A DNA stretch of 64,000 nt from contig JAQIIU010000002.1 of NCBI GenBank assembly GCA_036946625.1, forward strand, positions 1,178,001 through 1,242,000. Reading direction: 5' to 3'. The notes beneath the pieces are model-generated. The model ran no database searches. It was given only the letters and a program-made list of their open reading frames with translations, and was not told the DNA's origin. The position numbers were made by a program, and so were the translations under genes. Positions 43,691-51,180 of the stretch are shown here, one piece after another; positions within the stretch are counted from its first letter, which is position 1, and each line of letters starts with the position of its first letter. Source of the stretch: Methylorubrum populi. GTDB taxonomy: Bacteria; Pseudomonadota; Alphaproteobacteria; Rhizobiales; Beijerinckiaceae.

Positions 43691-44626
43691 ATGCCGCCCG
43701 ACACGTCCGCCGCCCCGGAGGCCGGCACCTGCTACAGGCTCGCCTGGCATCCGCCCTACGACTGGGGTCATCTCGAACGGTTCTTCGCCGACCATGCGAG
43801 CCCCGGCATCGAGACGGTCACGCCGGGCCGCTACGCCCGCACTTTCGTCCTCGACGGGCGCCGCGGCACGCTCGCCGTCACGCCCGCGGCGGGGGCTCTC
43901 TCGGTCCGCATCCGCTGCCCGGCCCCTGGGGAAACCCACGAAGGAATCCTGGCGCGGCTGCGGGCGATGTTCGATCTCGATACCGACCCGCGGGCGGTCG
44001 CGGCCGGCCTCGCCCGCGATCCGCTGACGGCGGCCCTCGTGGCGCGACGGCCGGGCCTGCGCAGGCCGGGCGCCTTCGACGGGTTCGAACTCGCGGTGCG
44101 GGCGATCCTCGGTCAGCAGGTTTCCGTCGCCGCCGCGACGCGGCTCGCCGGCCGGCTGGTCTCGACCTTCGGCACGCCGCTGGCGCCGGAGGAGCGCGGG
44201 GCCGAACCCGGCCTGACCCATCTGTTCCCCAGGCCGGAACAGCTCGTGGAGGCGGAGGTGTCGCTGGTGCTGAACATGCCCCGCGCCCGCGGCCGGGCGA
44301 TCCAGGGCCTCGCCGCCGCGATGCGGGCGACGCCCGGCCTGTTCACCCCCGTCGGCGGCCTCGACGAAACGGTGGCGCGGCTGAAGGCGCTGCCGGGCAT
44401 CGGCGACTGGACCGCGCACTACGTCGCCATGCGGGCGCTGGCGCAGGACGACGCCTTCCCGGCCGGCGATGTCGGCCTGATGCGGGCGCTCGATGTCGGG
44501 GCCGGACGGCCGAACCGGCCGCAACTCCTCGACCGGGCAGCGGCGTGGCGGCCCTGGCGCGCCTACGCCGCGGTGCATCTCTGGGCGGAGGACGCCGCCC
44601 GGCGGGAACCGGGGAGCAAGCCATGA
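43691..44626 (+). CDS. DNA-3-methyladenine glycosylase (AlkA/HhH-GPD family)
   Basis: A 311-aa base-excision repair glycosylase that removes alkylated purines. An N-terminal AlkA-like domain (~10-100, including YDWGHLERFFADHA) precedes the HhH-GPD domain: FELAVRAILGQQVSVAAATRLAGRLV, the helix-hairpin-helix LPGIGDWTAHYVAMRAL and the catalytic Asp in FPAGDVGL near residue 259. The start at 43691 places the conserved N-domain at the right distance; the sequence between 43412 and 43690 shows no gene. Confidence 0.93.
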   Translation: MPPDTSAAPEAGTCYRLAWHPPYDWGHLERFFADHASPGIETVTPGRYARTFVLDGRRGTLAVTPAAGALSVRIRCPAPGETHEGILARLRAMFDLDTDPRAVAAGLARDPLTAALVARRPGLRRPGAFDGFELAVRAILGQQVSVAAATRLAGRLVSTFGTPLAPEERGAEPGLTHLFPRPEQLVEAEVSLVLNMPRARGRAIQGLAAAMRATPGLFTPVGGLDETVARLKALPGIGDWTAHYVAMRALAQDDAFPAGDVGLMRALDVGAGRPNRPQLLDRAAAWRPWRAYAAVHLWAEDAARREPGSKP

Positions 44627-44737
44627 CGACCCGCGATCCCGGCGCCGCCGACGATTTCGGCCGCGACCGCCTCGTCCCGTGAGCGTTAACGTCTCGTTTA
44701 CCATAACCGCCCACGGTCGGTCTCAGGAGAGAGAGCC

Positions 44738-44956
44738 ATGATCCGACGAGTCGGCCGTAGTTTCGATGTCCTCAGCGAGGCGCAGATCGTGGCCGGCCGC
44801 ACCGCCGGCCGCCGCGTCGCCCCGGACGTCCTGGCGCCCGCGCCGAGCCCGCGGCCGATCACCCAGCTTCTCGACACCATCCAGCACGTCGCCGAGGCCG
44901 CGACCGGTGAGCGCAGCTTCCTGCATGTCGGCGGCTCCGCGCACCGGAACGGCTGA
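44738..44956 (+). CDS. Small hypothetical protein (72 aa)
   Basis: Not recognised. Translation is supported by a good ribosome binding site (AGGAG within TCAGGAGAGAGAGCC just before ATG 44738). The protein is basic at the N-terminus (MIRRVGRSFDVLSEAQIVAG), has a Pro-rich middle and an amphipathic segment (ITQLLDTIQHVAEAA). It has no membrane span. Convergent with the metallophosphoesterase gene, 15 bases apart. Confidence 0.6.
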   Translation: MIRRVGRSFDVLSEAQIVAGRTAGRRVAPDVLAPAPSPRPITQLLDTIQHVAEAATGERSFLHVGGSAHRNG

Positions 44957-44971
44957 GCGAGGAGACGAGGG

Positions 44972-45880
44972 TCAGGCGGCGGGCGCGCCCAGCTCGATCA
45001 GCACGATCTCCGGCGGAACGCCGAAGCGGACGCCGACCCCGCTGACGCCGAGGCCGCCGGAGACGATCAGGTGGTGCCCCTCCTCGACGACGTGACCGTA
45101 GGCGAAGCGCTGGCCGAAGCGCGAGTTCAGCACCGGCGAGTAGCCCAGCACGCGGATCTGGCCGCCATGGGTGTGGCCCGCCAGCGTGAGGGAGATGCGG
45201 GGCGGCACCTTCACGAAGATGTCGGGCTCGTGTGCCATGAGGATCACCGGCGCGTCGTCGCCGACCTGCGCCAGCGTCGCCGGGATGTCGGCGAGACTGC
45301 GGCGGCTGCCGACCGGCAGGAACGGCTCCTGATCCGCGAGCCCGGCGATCCAGAACGGGCGGCCGTCATGAACGAGCCGTACGGCGTCGTTTTCCAGAAC
45401 CGGGATGCCGCGTGCCTCCAGCAGGCGACGCACTTCGACCGGCCCCTTGCCGGCTCGCATCGCCTCGCGGTCGTCCCACCAATCGTGGTTGCCGAGCACG
45501 GCGTAGGTGCCGAGCGGCGCGCGCAGCTCCGCGGCGAGCCGGGCGAAATCGGGCAGCGGCACCGGCTGCCACGTCACCTTCCGTCCCGCCGGATAGTCGC
45601 CGAGCAGCAGGATCAGGTCGGGTGCGAGGGCGTTCGTCGCCGCCACGATCTCCGCGACCCGGCCGAGCGGCATGTAGGGTTCGCAGACATGGATGTCGGC
45701 GAGCACCGCGATCCGCAGGCGCAGGCCCGGGGTCCAGCCCGGCGGGGTCAGGGCGTAGCGGGTCAGCGCCAGCCGGAACCGGGGCTCGACGACGAAGGCG
45801 TAGGCGCCGCCCGAACCCAGGGTGAGCCCGGTGGCACCGAGGCCGCCCAGGACCTGCCTGCGGGTGGGGAGGATGAGCAT
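44972..45880 (-). CDS. Tat-exported metallophosphoesterase
   Basis: A 302-aa calcineurin-like phosphoesterase. The N-terminus carries a twin-arginine signal (PTRRQVLGGLGATGLTLG). The metal-binding blocks follow in order: VLADIHVC, LLLGDY, LGNHDWW, MAHEP and AGHTHGGQI. The arrangement is that of the YkuE/YaeI group, membrane- or periplasm-associated phosphohydrolases sometimes acting on lipid phosphates. The natural substrate is not given by sequence. Monocistronic, with a large inverted repeat just upstream. Confidence 0.92.
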   Translation of the reverse strand: MLILPTRRQVLGGLGATGLTLGSGGAYAFVVEPRFRLALTRYALTPPGWTPGLRLRIAVLADIHVCEPYMPLGRVAEIVAATNALAPDLILLLGDYPAGRKVTWQPVPLPDFARLAAELRAPLGTYAVLGNHDWWDDREAMRAGKGPVEVRRLLEARGIPVLENDAVRLVHDGRPFWIAGLADQEPFLPVGSRRSLADIPATLAQVGDDAPVILMAHEPDIFVKVPPRISLTLAGHTHGGQIRVLGYSPVLNSRFGQRFAYGHVVEEGHHLIVSGGLGVSGVGVRFGVPPEIVLIELGAPAA

Positions 45881-45946
45881 GCCGCCAGAGCCTACGACGC
45901 GGCCGCGGCGTCAAGCCTCGATCGCAGGCCCGGTCGCAAGGTCTCA

Positions 45947-46164
45947 GAGCCTGTTTGACTGCGGTGCTCCCATCTCGACCCTCATCCTGAGGTGCCGCGT
46001 GAGCGGCCTCGAAGGGTGCTCCAGGGATCGCGCGGGATCTGGAGCACCCTTCGAGGCCTCCGCTGCGCTCCGGCACCTCAGGATGAGGGTCGGGATGGGA
46101 GTCATGGCTTTCCTCTCGCCTTGCCGTGGCCTGACGAAGACACGTCGACCGGCCGAACAGGCTC
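45947..46164. repeat. 218-bp composite inverted repeat
   Basis: The outermost arms are GAGCCTGTT (45947-45955) and AACAGGCTC (46156-46164). Inside, a long interrupted hairpin pairs 45968-46023 (TCCCATC..., CCTCATCCTGAGGTGCC, GGCCTCGAAGGGTGCTCCAG) with 46040-46101. The inner words resemble intergenic repeats common in Methylobacterium and Bradyrhizobium. No open frame with a start site lies within. It abuts the 71-aa gene's stop. Confidence 0.85.
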
Positions 46165-46380
46165 TTAGTCGACGGGCTCGTCCTCGTGGACGAAACGGAA
46201 CGCGTTCCGGGCCTCCGCCTTGGCGCGGGCCGCCTTCAGGGCGGCGGCGTTGACGTGGACGGCGGCGGCGAGCGCCGGCAGGGCCACGGGGCGGAAGTTC
46301 TCGCGATCCCCGGCCACGGTCACCGGGGCGACGTTGCCCGGTTCTGCCGCGAAGGTCGGGGTTCGGCTGGGGGCGTACAT
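46165..46380 (-). CDS. Small hypothetical protein (71 aa)
   Basis: Not recognised. ATG 46380 is preceded by AGGAA at a good distance and starts MYAPSRTPTFAAEPGN. The C-terminal half is an Ala-rich charged helix (AALKAARAKAEARNAF) ending in an acidic HEDEPVD. No signal peptide or membrane span. The stop touches the end of the composite inverted repeat, which may act as its 3' stem-loop. Confidence 0.55.
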   Translation of the reverse strand: MYAPSRTPTFAAEPGNVAPVTVAGDRENFRPVALPALAAAVHVNAAALKAARAKAEARNAFRFVHEDEPVD

Positions 46381-46718
46381 GGTTCCTGTCCTGTCTGGTC
46401 TTCGGGGCGGCCGGTGCGGGGCCGCGGCAATGCGATTCGACGCCTCACGGGACACGAGGTCGGCGCTTCGACGATCCCTTCGACCATGCCTTGATGGCAG
46501 GATTGCGAGGATGCCGTCCGCCCTGTGATCGATCCTTCCACATGAACGGAAGCTTAAGGCTGCGCGGGAGTCCCCTTTTTCAGCAGGCCGTCAAATCGGG
46601 CACCTTGCCGGGCCATGTTTTCGTTGGGCGATAGTGCAGAGCAGCAAGCCCGATCTTGCTATGCACGCAGGAACATTACACCGCACGGTCTCTGTCACCC
46701 TTTCGGACCCGGGACACT
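46381..46718. other. Gene-free stretch between the 71-aa gene and the aminotransferase
   Basis: 338 bases. Both strands were read and no start with a ribosome binding site, no EcfG-type motif and no clear terminator with a long stem was found. A CCCCTTTTT run at ~46572 lacks a good stem. Confidence 0.5.
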
Positions 46719-48110
46719 TCAAGGGGCAGGCGCAGCCTCCAGCCCTTGCTCGGCGATCCACGCCGCGGTCCGGTCGAGGGCGCGAGCCAAGCGCTCGAAC
46801 AGGGTGTCGATCTCGTCCGGCTGGATCACCAGCGGCGGGCATACGGCGATGCGGTCGCCGGCCAGGAAGCGCACGATCAGGCCCTCGGCCTGGGCGAAGG
46901 CGACGCAGCGGGCGGCCACCCCGGCCTTCGGATCGAACGGCCGCTTCGAAGCCTTGTCGGCGACGATCTCGATGCCGCCGATCAGTCCCATGCCCCGCGC
47001 CTCGCCGACGAGCGGATGGTCCGAGAGTCGCGCCAGCGCCGCCTGGAATTGCGGCGCCCGTTCGGCCGCCCGCTCGACGATGCGGTCGCGCCGGTAGATG
47101 TGGAGCGCACGGCTGGCCACGGCGCAGGCGACCGGGTGGCCTGAATAGGTGGTGCCGTGGCCGAAGCCGCCGAGCTTGGCGCTCTCGTCGAGCATCGCCC
47201 GGTAGAGCGGCTCGTCGATGCCGATGCCGCCGAGCGGCAGGTAGCCGGAGGTCAGCGCCTTGGCGAAGGACAGCGTGTGCGGGCGAAGGCCCACCGCCTC
47301 GCTGCCGAACCACGTGCCGAGCCGGCCGAAGCCGCAGATCACCTCGTCGGCGATCAGGCGCACGTCGTAGCGGTCGAGCACGGCGGAGATCGCCGCGAAA
47401 TAGCCCGCGGGCGGCACGATCACCCCGCCCGCGCCCATCACCGGCTCGGCGAAGAAGGCGGCCACCGTATCGGGGTCTTCGGCGAGGATCTGCGCTTCGA
47501 GTTCGGCGGCCAGCCGCTGCGAGAAGGCCTCCTCGCTCTCGCCGGCCTCCGCGCCGCGGTAGTGGTGCGGGCAGGCGGCGTGCAGGAAACCCGCGATCGG
47601 CAGGTCCCAGTCGGTGTGGTTGGCGGGAAGTCCGGTGAGCGAGGCGGTCGCCACCGTGACGCCGTGATAGCCCTTCACGCGGCCGATGATCTTCTTCTTG
47701 CGCGGGCGCCCGAGCGCATTGTTCATGTACCAGACGAGCTTGATCTGTGCGTCGTTGGCCTCCGACCCCGAGGACGTGAAGAAGATCTTCGAGGTCGGGA
47801 CCGGCATCAGTTCCTTCAGCGTCTCGGCGAGTTCGATCGCCGGATCGTGGCTGCGGCCCGAGAACAGGTGGGCGAAGGGCAGCCGGCCCATCTGCTCGGC
47901 GGCGGCCTCGACCAGTTCCTCGTTGTCGTAGCCGAGCGCGGTGCACCACAGCCCGGCCATGCCTTCGAGATAGGGGCGCCCGTCGGTGTCGTAGACCCAG
48001 ACGCCGTGGCCCCGCTCCAGCACCAGCGGGCCCGTGTCCCGGAAGCTCGCGAGGTTGGTATAGGGGTGGATCAGGGTCTCGACGTCGCGGGCGGCGATGT
48101 TCGACAACAT
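46719..48110 (-). CDS. Class III (omega) aminotransferase, PLP-dependent
   Basis: A 463-aa pyridoxal-phosphate aminotransferase of the beta-alanine/putrescine/aromatic omega-amine group. Signature parts: the substrate entrance LEGMAGLWCTALGY, the phosphate loop SSGSEANDAQ, GYHGVTVATASLTG, the cofactor-ring Asp in LIADEVICGFGRLG, the Schiff-base Lys in SFAKALTSGYLPLG and the phosphate-binding Thr in GHGTTYSGHP. ATG 48110 (MLSNIAARDVETLIHPYTN) fits the family; the frame runs 23 codons further upstream without a good start. Which amine or amino acid it uses cannot be read with confidence. Confidence 0.93.
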   Translation of the reverse strand: MLSNIAARDVETLIHPYTNLASFRDTGPLVLERGHGVWVYDTDGRPYLEGMAGLWCTALGYDNEELVEAAAEQMGRLPFAHLFSGRSHDPAIELAETLKELMPVPTSKIFFTSSGSEANDAQIKLVWYMNNALGRPRKKKIIGRVKGYHGVTVATASLTGLPANHTDWDLPIAGFLHAACPHHYRGAEAGESEEAFSQRLAAELEAQILAEDPDTVAAFFAEPVMGAGGVIVPPAGYFAAISAVLDRYDVRLIADEVICGFGRLGTWFGSEAVGLRPHTLSFAKALTSGYLPLGGIGIDEPLYRAMLDESAKLGGFGHGTTYSGHPVACAVASRALHIYRRDRIVERAAERAPQFQAALARLSDHPLVGEARGMGLIGGIEIVADKASKRPFDPKAGVAARCVAFAQAEGLIVRFLAGDRIAVCPPLVIQPDEIDTLFERLARALDRTAAWIAEQGLEAAPAP

Positions 48111-48220
48111 GATGCGGGCAGCCGATGAGACTTCACCGACGGGAGCGCGTCGGCAGCCCCGCCACACTAACGGCCGCAATCCCCGTCAGGAAGGCACCGC
48201 CCTCGTCTCGAAACGCGCCC

Positions 48221-48769
48221 ATGCCCGCGATGCTCGACCCCGCCACCATCGTCGCCGTGCCCGCGCGGGGTCGGGCCTGCGGGCCCTGCACGCTGTGCTG
48301 CAAGGTCTACGCGGTGCCGGCGGTGGAAAGCCCGGCCGGGCGCTGGTGCCGGCACGTCCGTTCCGGCGGCGGTTGCGGGATTCACGCGGAGCGCCCCGAT
48401 CATTGCCGGGCCTTCCACTGCCTCTGGATGACCGAGAGCTGGATCGGCCCGGAATGGCGGCCCGACCGCGCCAAGATGGTCTTGAGCCTCGACCCCGTGA
48501 CCCGCTTCCTCAACGTGCAGGTCGATCCAGGGCAAGCGGGAGCGTGGAAGCGGGCGCCCTATCACGAACAACTGCGCCGCTGGGCGGCGGCCTCGCTGCC
48601 GCTGCGGCGCTACGTGCTCGTCCACGTCAACACCGGCACCACCGTCGTGTTGCCGGATCGGGACGTGCCGCTCGGCGTGTTCGGTCCCGGGGACCGGCTC
48701 GTGGCCCGCGAGCGGATGACACCGGCGGGCCCGACGGCCGATGTCGAGAAGGTCTCGCGGCCGGCTTGA
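48221..48769 (+). CDS. Cysteine-cluster protein (YkgJ-like)
   Basis: A 182-aa cytoplasmic protein with a YkgJ-type metal-binding cluster: CGPCTLCC near residue 20, then a Cys-His in WCRHV, CGIH, and RPDHCRAFHC, after which the conserved signature stops. Such proteins are thought to bind zinc or an Fe-S cluster; function unknown. ATG 48221 (MPAMLDPATI) was chosen because the stretch before it is Arg/Pro-rich and atypical; the frame opens at 48125. Divergent from the aminotransferase. Confidence 0.8.
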   Translation: MPAMLDPATIVAVPARGRACGPCTLCCKVYAVPAVESPAGRWCRHVRSGGGCGIHAERPDHCRAFHCLWMTESWIGPEWRPDRAKMVLSLDPVTRFLNVQVDPGQAGAWKRAPYHEQLRRWAAASLPLRRYVLVHVNTGTTVVLPDRDVPLGVFGPGDRLVARERMTPAGPTADVEKVSRPA

Positions 48770-48791
48770 ACGTCGCCTGGGTCCGTCGTTC

Positions 48792-49154
48792 TCAGGTCAT
48801 GCAGCGGCCGGGCACCATCCTGCGCGCTTCCGGGCCGACGAGCGAACTCAGCGGAGCCTCGCAGCCCTCACGCGTCAGCCGTCGCGGCTTGACCGGAAGC
48901 TCCTCCTGGGCCGAGCGGGTCGGGGCCGCCTCGCTGCGGCCGGCCGGGCGGGGCGCGGTGGCGACGCGGACCGGGCTGAGCGCGGTGGAGTAGGGCCGCA
49001 TGCCCGGCAGGGGCGTCGCAGGGGCTTCGTAGGCGACGCGCGGGGCGCTCGGCGCCGCCATCGCATCGGCCTCCTGCCGAACGACCGGCAGAAGAAGCAG
49101 GGTCAGGATCGCAGCGGGGGCACTCACACCGAGGATGAAGCCGGGCCGAAGCAT
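48792..49154 (-). CDS. Secreted or anchored 120-aa protein, likely in the general stress regulon
   Basis: Not recognised by name. It has an N-terminal signal/anchor (FILGVSAPAAILTLLLLPVV), a low-complexity Ala/Pro/Arg middle and a conserved-looking end with two Cys (REGCEAPLSSLVGPEA, then GRCMT) that could form a disulfide in the periplasm. GGAG precedes ATG 49154. An EcfG-type promoter lies 40 bases upstream of the start, so it is probably induced by general stress. Confidence 0.75.
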   Translation of the reverse strand: MLRPGFILGVSAPAAILTLLLLPVVRQEADAMAAPSAPRVAYEAPATPLPGMRPYSTALSPVRVATAPRPAGRSEAAPTRSAQEELPVKPRRLTREGCEAPLSSLVGPEARRMVPGRCMT

Positions 49155-49194
49155 CTTCGCGATCTCCGATGGGAGCTTGACAGGTTGTCAGCAC

Positions 49195-49220
49195 AACGCG
49201 GTCTTGCGATGGCCGGTTCC
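49195..49220 (-). promoter_or_regulatory. EcfG-type promoter for the 120-aa secreted protein
   Basis: On the minus strand: GGAAC (49220-49216), 17 bases, CGTT (49198-49195). It matches the alphaproteobacterial general-stress sigma consensus GGAAC-N16/17-CGTT exactly and sits 40 bases before the start codon. Confidence 0.75.
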
Positions 49221-49363
49221 TTCACTGTCCCGCTTCGGGTCAAATCAGTATTCTTCTCCTCCACAGCGTTCCGCCCGCGTCGCCGGAACCGGCGTCGGCT
49301 CCGGGCCTATCGTGATAAAAAAGCACCTGTGGATGAAAAACGCGCCGTCCCGAACCGAAATCC

Positions 49364-49388
49364 GGAACCCGAGCGGCACATATTCGTT
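49364..49388 (+). promoter_or_regulatory. EcfG-type promoter in a gene-free stretch (drives candidate sRNA)
   Basis: GGAAC at 49364-49368, 16 bases, CGTT at 49385-49388: an exact consensus match. No protein gene lies downstream on this strand, but a strong terminator begins 66 bases later. Confidence 0.75.
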
Positions 49389-49394
49389 GAGTGA

Positions 49395-49483
49395 GCACCC
49401 GGCCATCTGGTCCTCCCCGCATTCCCCTTGTGCATCGGCCGGAACCTCTCCCACGGGTCGGACCATGGTCCGGCCCGTTTTTT
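49395..49483 (+). ncRNA. Candidate EcfG-dependent C-rich sRNA (GsrN/EcsR-like)
   Basis: An independent transcription unit of about 89 nt: exact EcfG-type promoter upstream, inferred start ~7 bases after the -10, and a terminator stem with six T at its end. CCGGCC (49399-49404) can pair with GGCCGG (49437-49442), presenting a loop with TCCTCCCCGCATTCCCC; a second single-stranded stretch AACCTCTCCCA separates it from the terminator hairpin. C-rich, anti-Shine-Dalgarno loops are the hallmark of stress sRNAs such as GsrN of Caulobacter, which is also controlled by the EcfG-type sigma factor. It lies 100 bases beyond the 3' end of phyR, on the opposite strand. The start point is inferred, not measured. 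Confidence 0.6.
49454..49483 (+). terminator. Rho-independent terminator of the candidate sRNA
   Basis: A near-perfect palindrome at 49454-49477 (CGGGTCGGACC paired with GGTCCGGCCCG) is followed directly by TTTTTT at 49478-49483. No protein-coding gene uses it on this strand. Confidence 0.85.
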
Positions 49484-49525
49484 CGTGCACACTCCCGTCG
49501 AACGCGCCATCGCCGATCCGGTCAC

Positions 49526-49562
49526 GAAAAAGGGCGCCGGCCTCGGAGGCCGGCGCCCTTTC
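49526..49562 (-). terminator. Rho-independent terminator of phyR
   Basis: Arms 49531-49543 and 49547-49559 (AGGGCGCCGGCCT and its complement) form a 13-bp GC stem; on the minus strand it is followed by a T run (49530-49527). It lies 24-60 bases past the phyR stop. Confidence 0.85.
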
Positions 49563-49585
49563 GTCCGTGCCGACGCGTGGTCGGC

Positions 49586-50389
49586 TCAGGCGGTGCGTGC
49601 CTCGCGGCGGCGGGCGCTCTGCTGGAAGAACAGCGCCTGGCTGATCACGGCCGACACGTTGGCGGGCTGGAACGGCTTGGCGATCAGGAAGGCCGGCTCC
49701 GGACGCTCGCCGGTGAGGAAGCGCTCGGGGTACGCGGTGATGAAGATCACCGGCACCTCGAAGGTCTTCAGGAGATCGTTGACGGCGTCCAGGCCGGAGG
49801 ACCCATCGGCGAGCTGGATGTCGGCGAGGATCAGGCCGGGGCGCTTGCTCTCCGCGGCGATCTTCACCGCCTCGCTGCGGGTGCGCGCCACGCCGATGAC
49901 GTTGTGGCCGAGGCCTTCGACCAGCGCTTCGAGATCCATGGCGATCAGCGGCTCGTCCTCGATGATGAGGATCTCGGTCGCCATGTCGGCGGCGAGTTCG
50001 CGGCCCGCCTCGTCCACGAGGTCGCGGACCTTGGCGACGTCCACGTCGAGAATCACGCCGGCATCCTCCTCCGAGAAGCCTTCGAGGCACGACAACAGGA
50101 AGGCCTGGCGGGGCAGCGGGGTGATCTGGCCGAGCCGCACCTCGGCCGGCAGGTCGTGCTGCACCTGATCGCTGGCGCCGTTGACCGAAAGCGAGTTCCA
50201 GATGCGCGTGAAGACGCGGAAGAGGTCGGCCTTGACGTTCGTGCTGCGGCCGAGGGTCTCGGGTTCGTTGACCAGCGTTTCGAGCGTGGCCGCGACATAG
50301 GCGTCGCCCGCCACCTGACTGCCCGTGAGCGCGCGCGCGTAACGGCGCAGGTACGGCAGGTGCTGCACGACCAGTTGTGCTGTGGACAT
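49586..50389 (-). CDS. phyR: General stress response anti-anti-sigma factor PhyR
   Basis: A 267-aa master regulator of the alphaproteobacterial general stress response. Residues ~1-130 form an ECF-sigma-like domain (LVVQHLPYLRRYARALTGSQ, FRVFTRIWN), and ~138-260 a receiver domain with acidic pocket IIEDEP, phosphoacceptor Asp190 in LILADIQLADG, Thr in FITAYPE and Lys in IAKPFQP. When phosphorylated, PhyR sequesters NepR and frees the sigma factor EcfG. Length and Asp position match Methylobacterium PhyR. AGGGGA precedes ATG 50389. Divergent from nepR; an EcfG-type promoter upstream points to positive feedback. No ecfG or PhyR kinase is adjacent. Confidence 0.97.
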   Translation of the reverse strand: MSTAQLVVQHLPYLRRYARALTGSQVAGDAYVAATLETLVNEPETLGRSTNVKADLFRVFTRIWNSLSVNGASDQVQHDLPAEVRLGQITPLPRQAFLLSCLEGFSEEDAGVILDVDVAKVRDLVDEAGRELAADMATEILIIEDEPLIAMDLEALVEGLGHNVIGVARTRSEAVKIAAESKRPGLILADIQLADGSSGLDAVNDLLKTFEVPVIFITAYPERFLTGERPEPAFLIAKPFQPANVSAVISQALFFQQSARRREARTA

Positions 50390-50442
50390 GAGTTCCCCTG
50401 AGCCTCTTCGCTCTTACTTGTCGATCCGATCGATGCGCCCCT

Positions 50443-50467
50443 AACGCGGGGGCTCGGTGTCCGTTCC
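50443..50467 (-). promoter_or_regulatory. EcfG-type promoter for phyR
   Basis: Minus strand GGAAC (50467-50463), 16 bases, CGTT (50446-50443), 53 bases before the phyR start. Exact consensus match. Confidence 0.8.
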
Positions 50468-50477
50468 TAGCAGCCGC

Positions 50478-50502
50478 GGAACCGAAGCCGCATGGCGGCG
50501 TT
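50478..50502 (+). promoter_or_regulatory. EcfG-type promoter for nepR
   Basis: GGAAC (50478-50482), 16 bases, CGTT (50499-50502), 74 bases before the nepR start. The two -35 elements of the phyR and nepR promoters are only 10 bases apart, back to back. Confidence 0.8.
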
Positions 50503-50576
50503 GCTGCTGCAGCCATGACTCATGTCAAGCCGCAAGACAATCGCGGCAGATCTGGCGCCAAGGGGATCTTGAAAGC

Positions 50577-50798
50577 ATGAACGAGGACGAGTCGGCCGGC
50601 ATGTTCCCATCCGGGGACCGGCCCACTCGGGTGCGTGGGGACAGCGGGCTGAACGACCAGACCCAGAAGCGCATCGGCAACCACTTGCGTACAGTCTACG
50701 ATTCCGTCGTACGGCAACCGATCCCGGATCGCTTCCGCGATTTGATCGCGCGTCTCGATGAGGCCGACTCGAAGCCTGACGATCCGGCTGGCGCCTGA
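50577..50798 (+). CDS. nepR: Anti-sigma factor NepR
   Basis: A 73-aa helical anti-sigma factor that holds EcfG inactive until PhyR-P captures it. The NepR core is clear: LNDQTQKRIGNHLRTVYDSV followed by QPIPDRFRDLIARLDEADS, with the invariant VxxPIPD-like turn between the two helices. ATG 50577 is the natural start; ATG 50601 is possible, and the acidic N-terminus before the core is variable in this family. It stands alone here: the next gene downstream is convergent, and no ecfG follows nepR as it does in many relatives. Confidence 0.93.
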   Translation: MNEDESAGMFPSGDRPTRVRGDSGLNDQTQKRIGNHLRTVYDSVVRQPIPDRFRDLIARLDEADSKPDDPAGA

Positions 50799-50821
50799 CC
50801 GGCCGGGCTCCGCAATGGTCG

Positions 50822-50849
50822 AGCCGCTCCCGTCGCCGGGGGCGGCTCG
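50822..50849. terminator. Possible shared stem-loop between nepR and the DUF1328 gene
   Basis: GAGCCGC (50822-50828) can pair with GCGGCTC (50843-50849) across a ~14-base loop, between two convergent genes. There is no T run, so it is a weak call. Confidence 0.35.
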
Positions 50850-50859
50850 CCCGTCCGCG

Positions 50860-51036
50860 TCAGAGCGTCGGCGAACGCCCGCGCATCAGGCCGATCACGG
50901 CCGAGACCGCGAACAGAACGATCGCCACGAAGAAGACGAGCTTGGCGGCCTCCATGGCCGTGCCGGCAATGCCGCCGAAGCCCAGCAGGGCCGCGACGAG
51001 AGCAACCACCAGGAACGTAACAGCCCAACCGAGCAT
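50860..51036 (-). CDS. DUF1328 small membrane protein (YtjA family)
   Basis: A 58-aa protein with two hydrophobic segments joined by the family motif [10 protein letters not shown] (as in Escherichia coli YtjA). ATG 51036 ([18 protein letters not shown]) matches the family start and has GGAAGGA 8 bases upstream; a frame-extending ATG at 51063 is less likely. Members are often induced by osmotic or general stress; an exact EcfG-type promoter 56 bases upstream supports that here. Confidence 0.85.
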   Translation of the reverse strand: MLGWAVTFLVVALVAALLGFGGIAGTAMEAAKLVFFVAIVLFAVSAVIGLMRGRSPTL

Positions 51037-51092
51037 GGCGAAGATCCTTCCAAGAACTGGCACGGCCGATGCAGCCGCCTCTCGGGTTCAAT

Positions 51093-51118
51093 AACGTCAA
51101 GTTTTCGCTCCCGGTTCC
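51093..51118 (-). promoter_or_regulatory. EcfG-type promoter for the DUF1328 gene
   Basis: Minus strand GGAAC (51118-51114), 17 bases, CGTT (51096-51093). Exact consensus match. A second GGAAC lies a few bases further upstream (51128-51124) without a well-spaced CGTT. Confidence 0.75.
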
Positions 51119-51180
51119 TTTGAGGTTCCTCGCCATCCAAAGACTTCATGACGAGCAGAGACCGAGGCTGGGCACCGGCC

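Noticed and set aside
45948..46076. Open frames within the composite inverted repeat
   Set aside because: They run through self-complementary repeat DNA, have no start with a ribosome site and no recognisable protein features.
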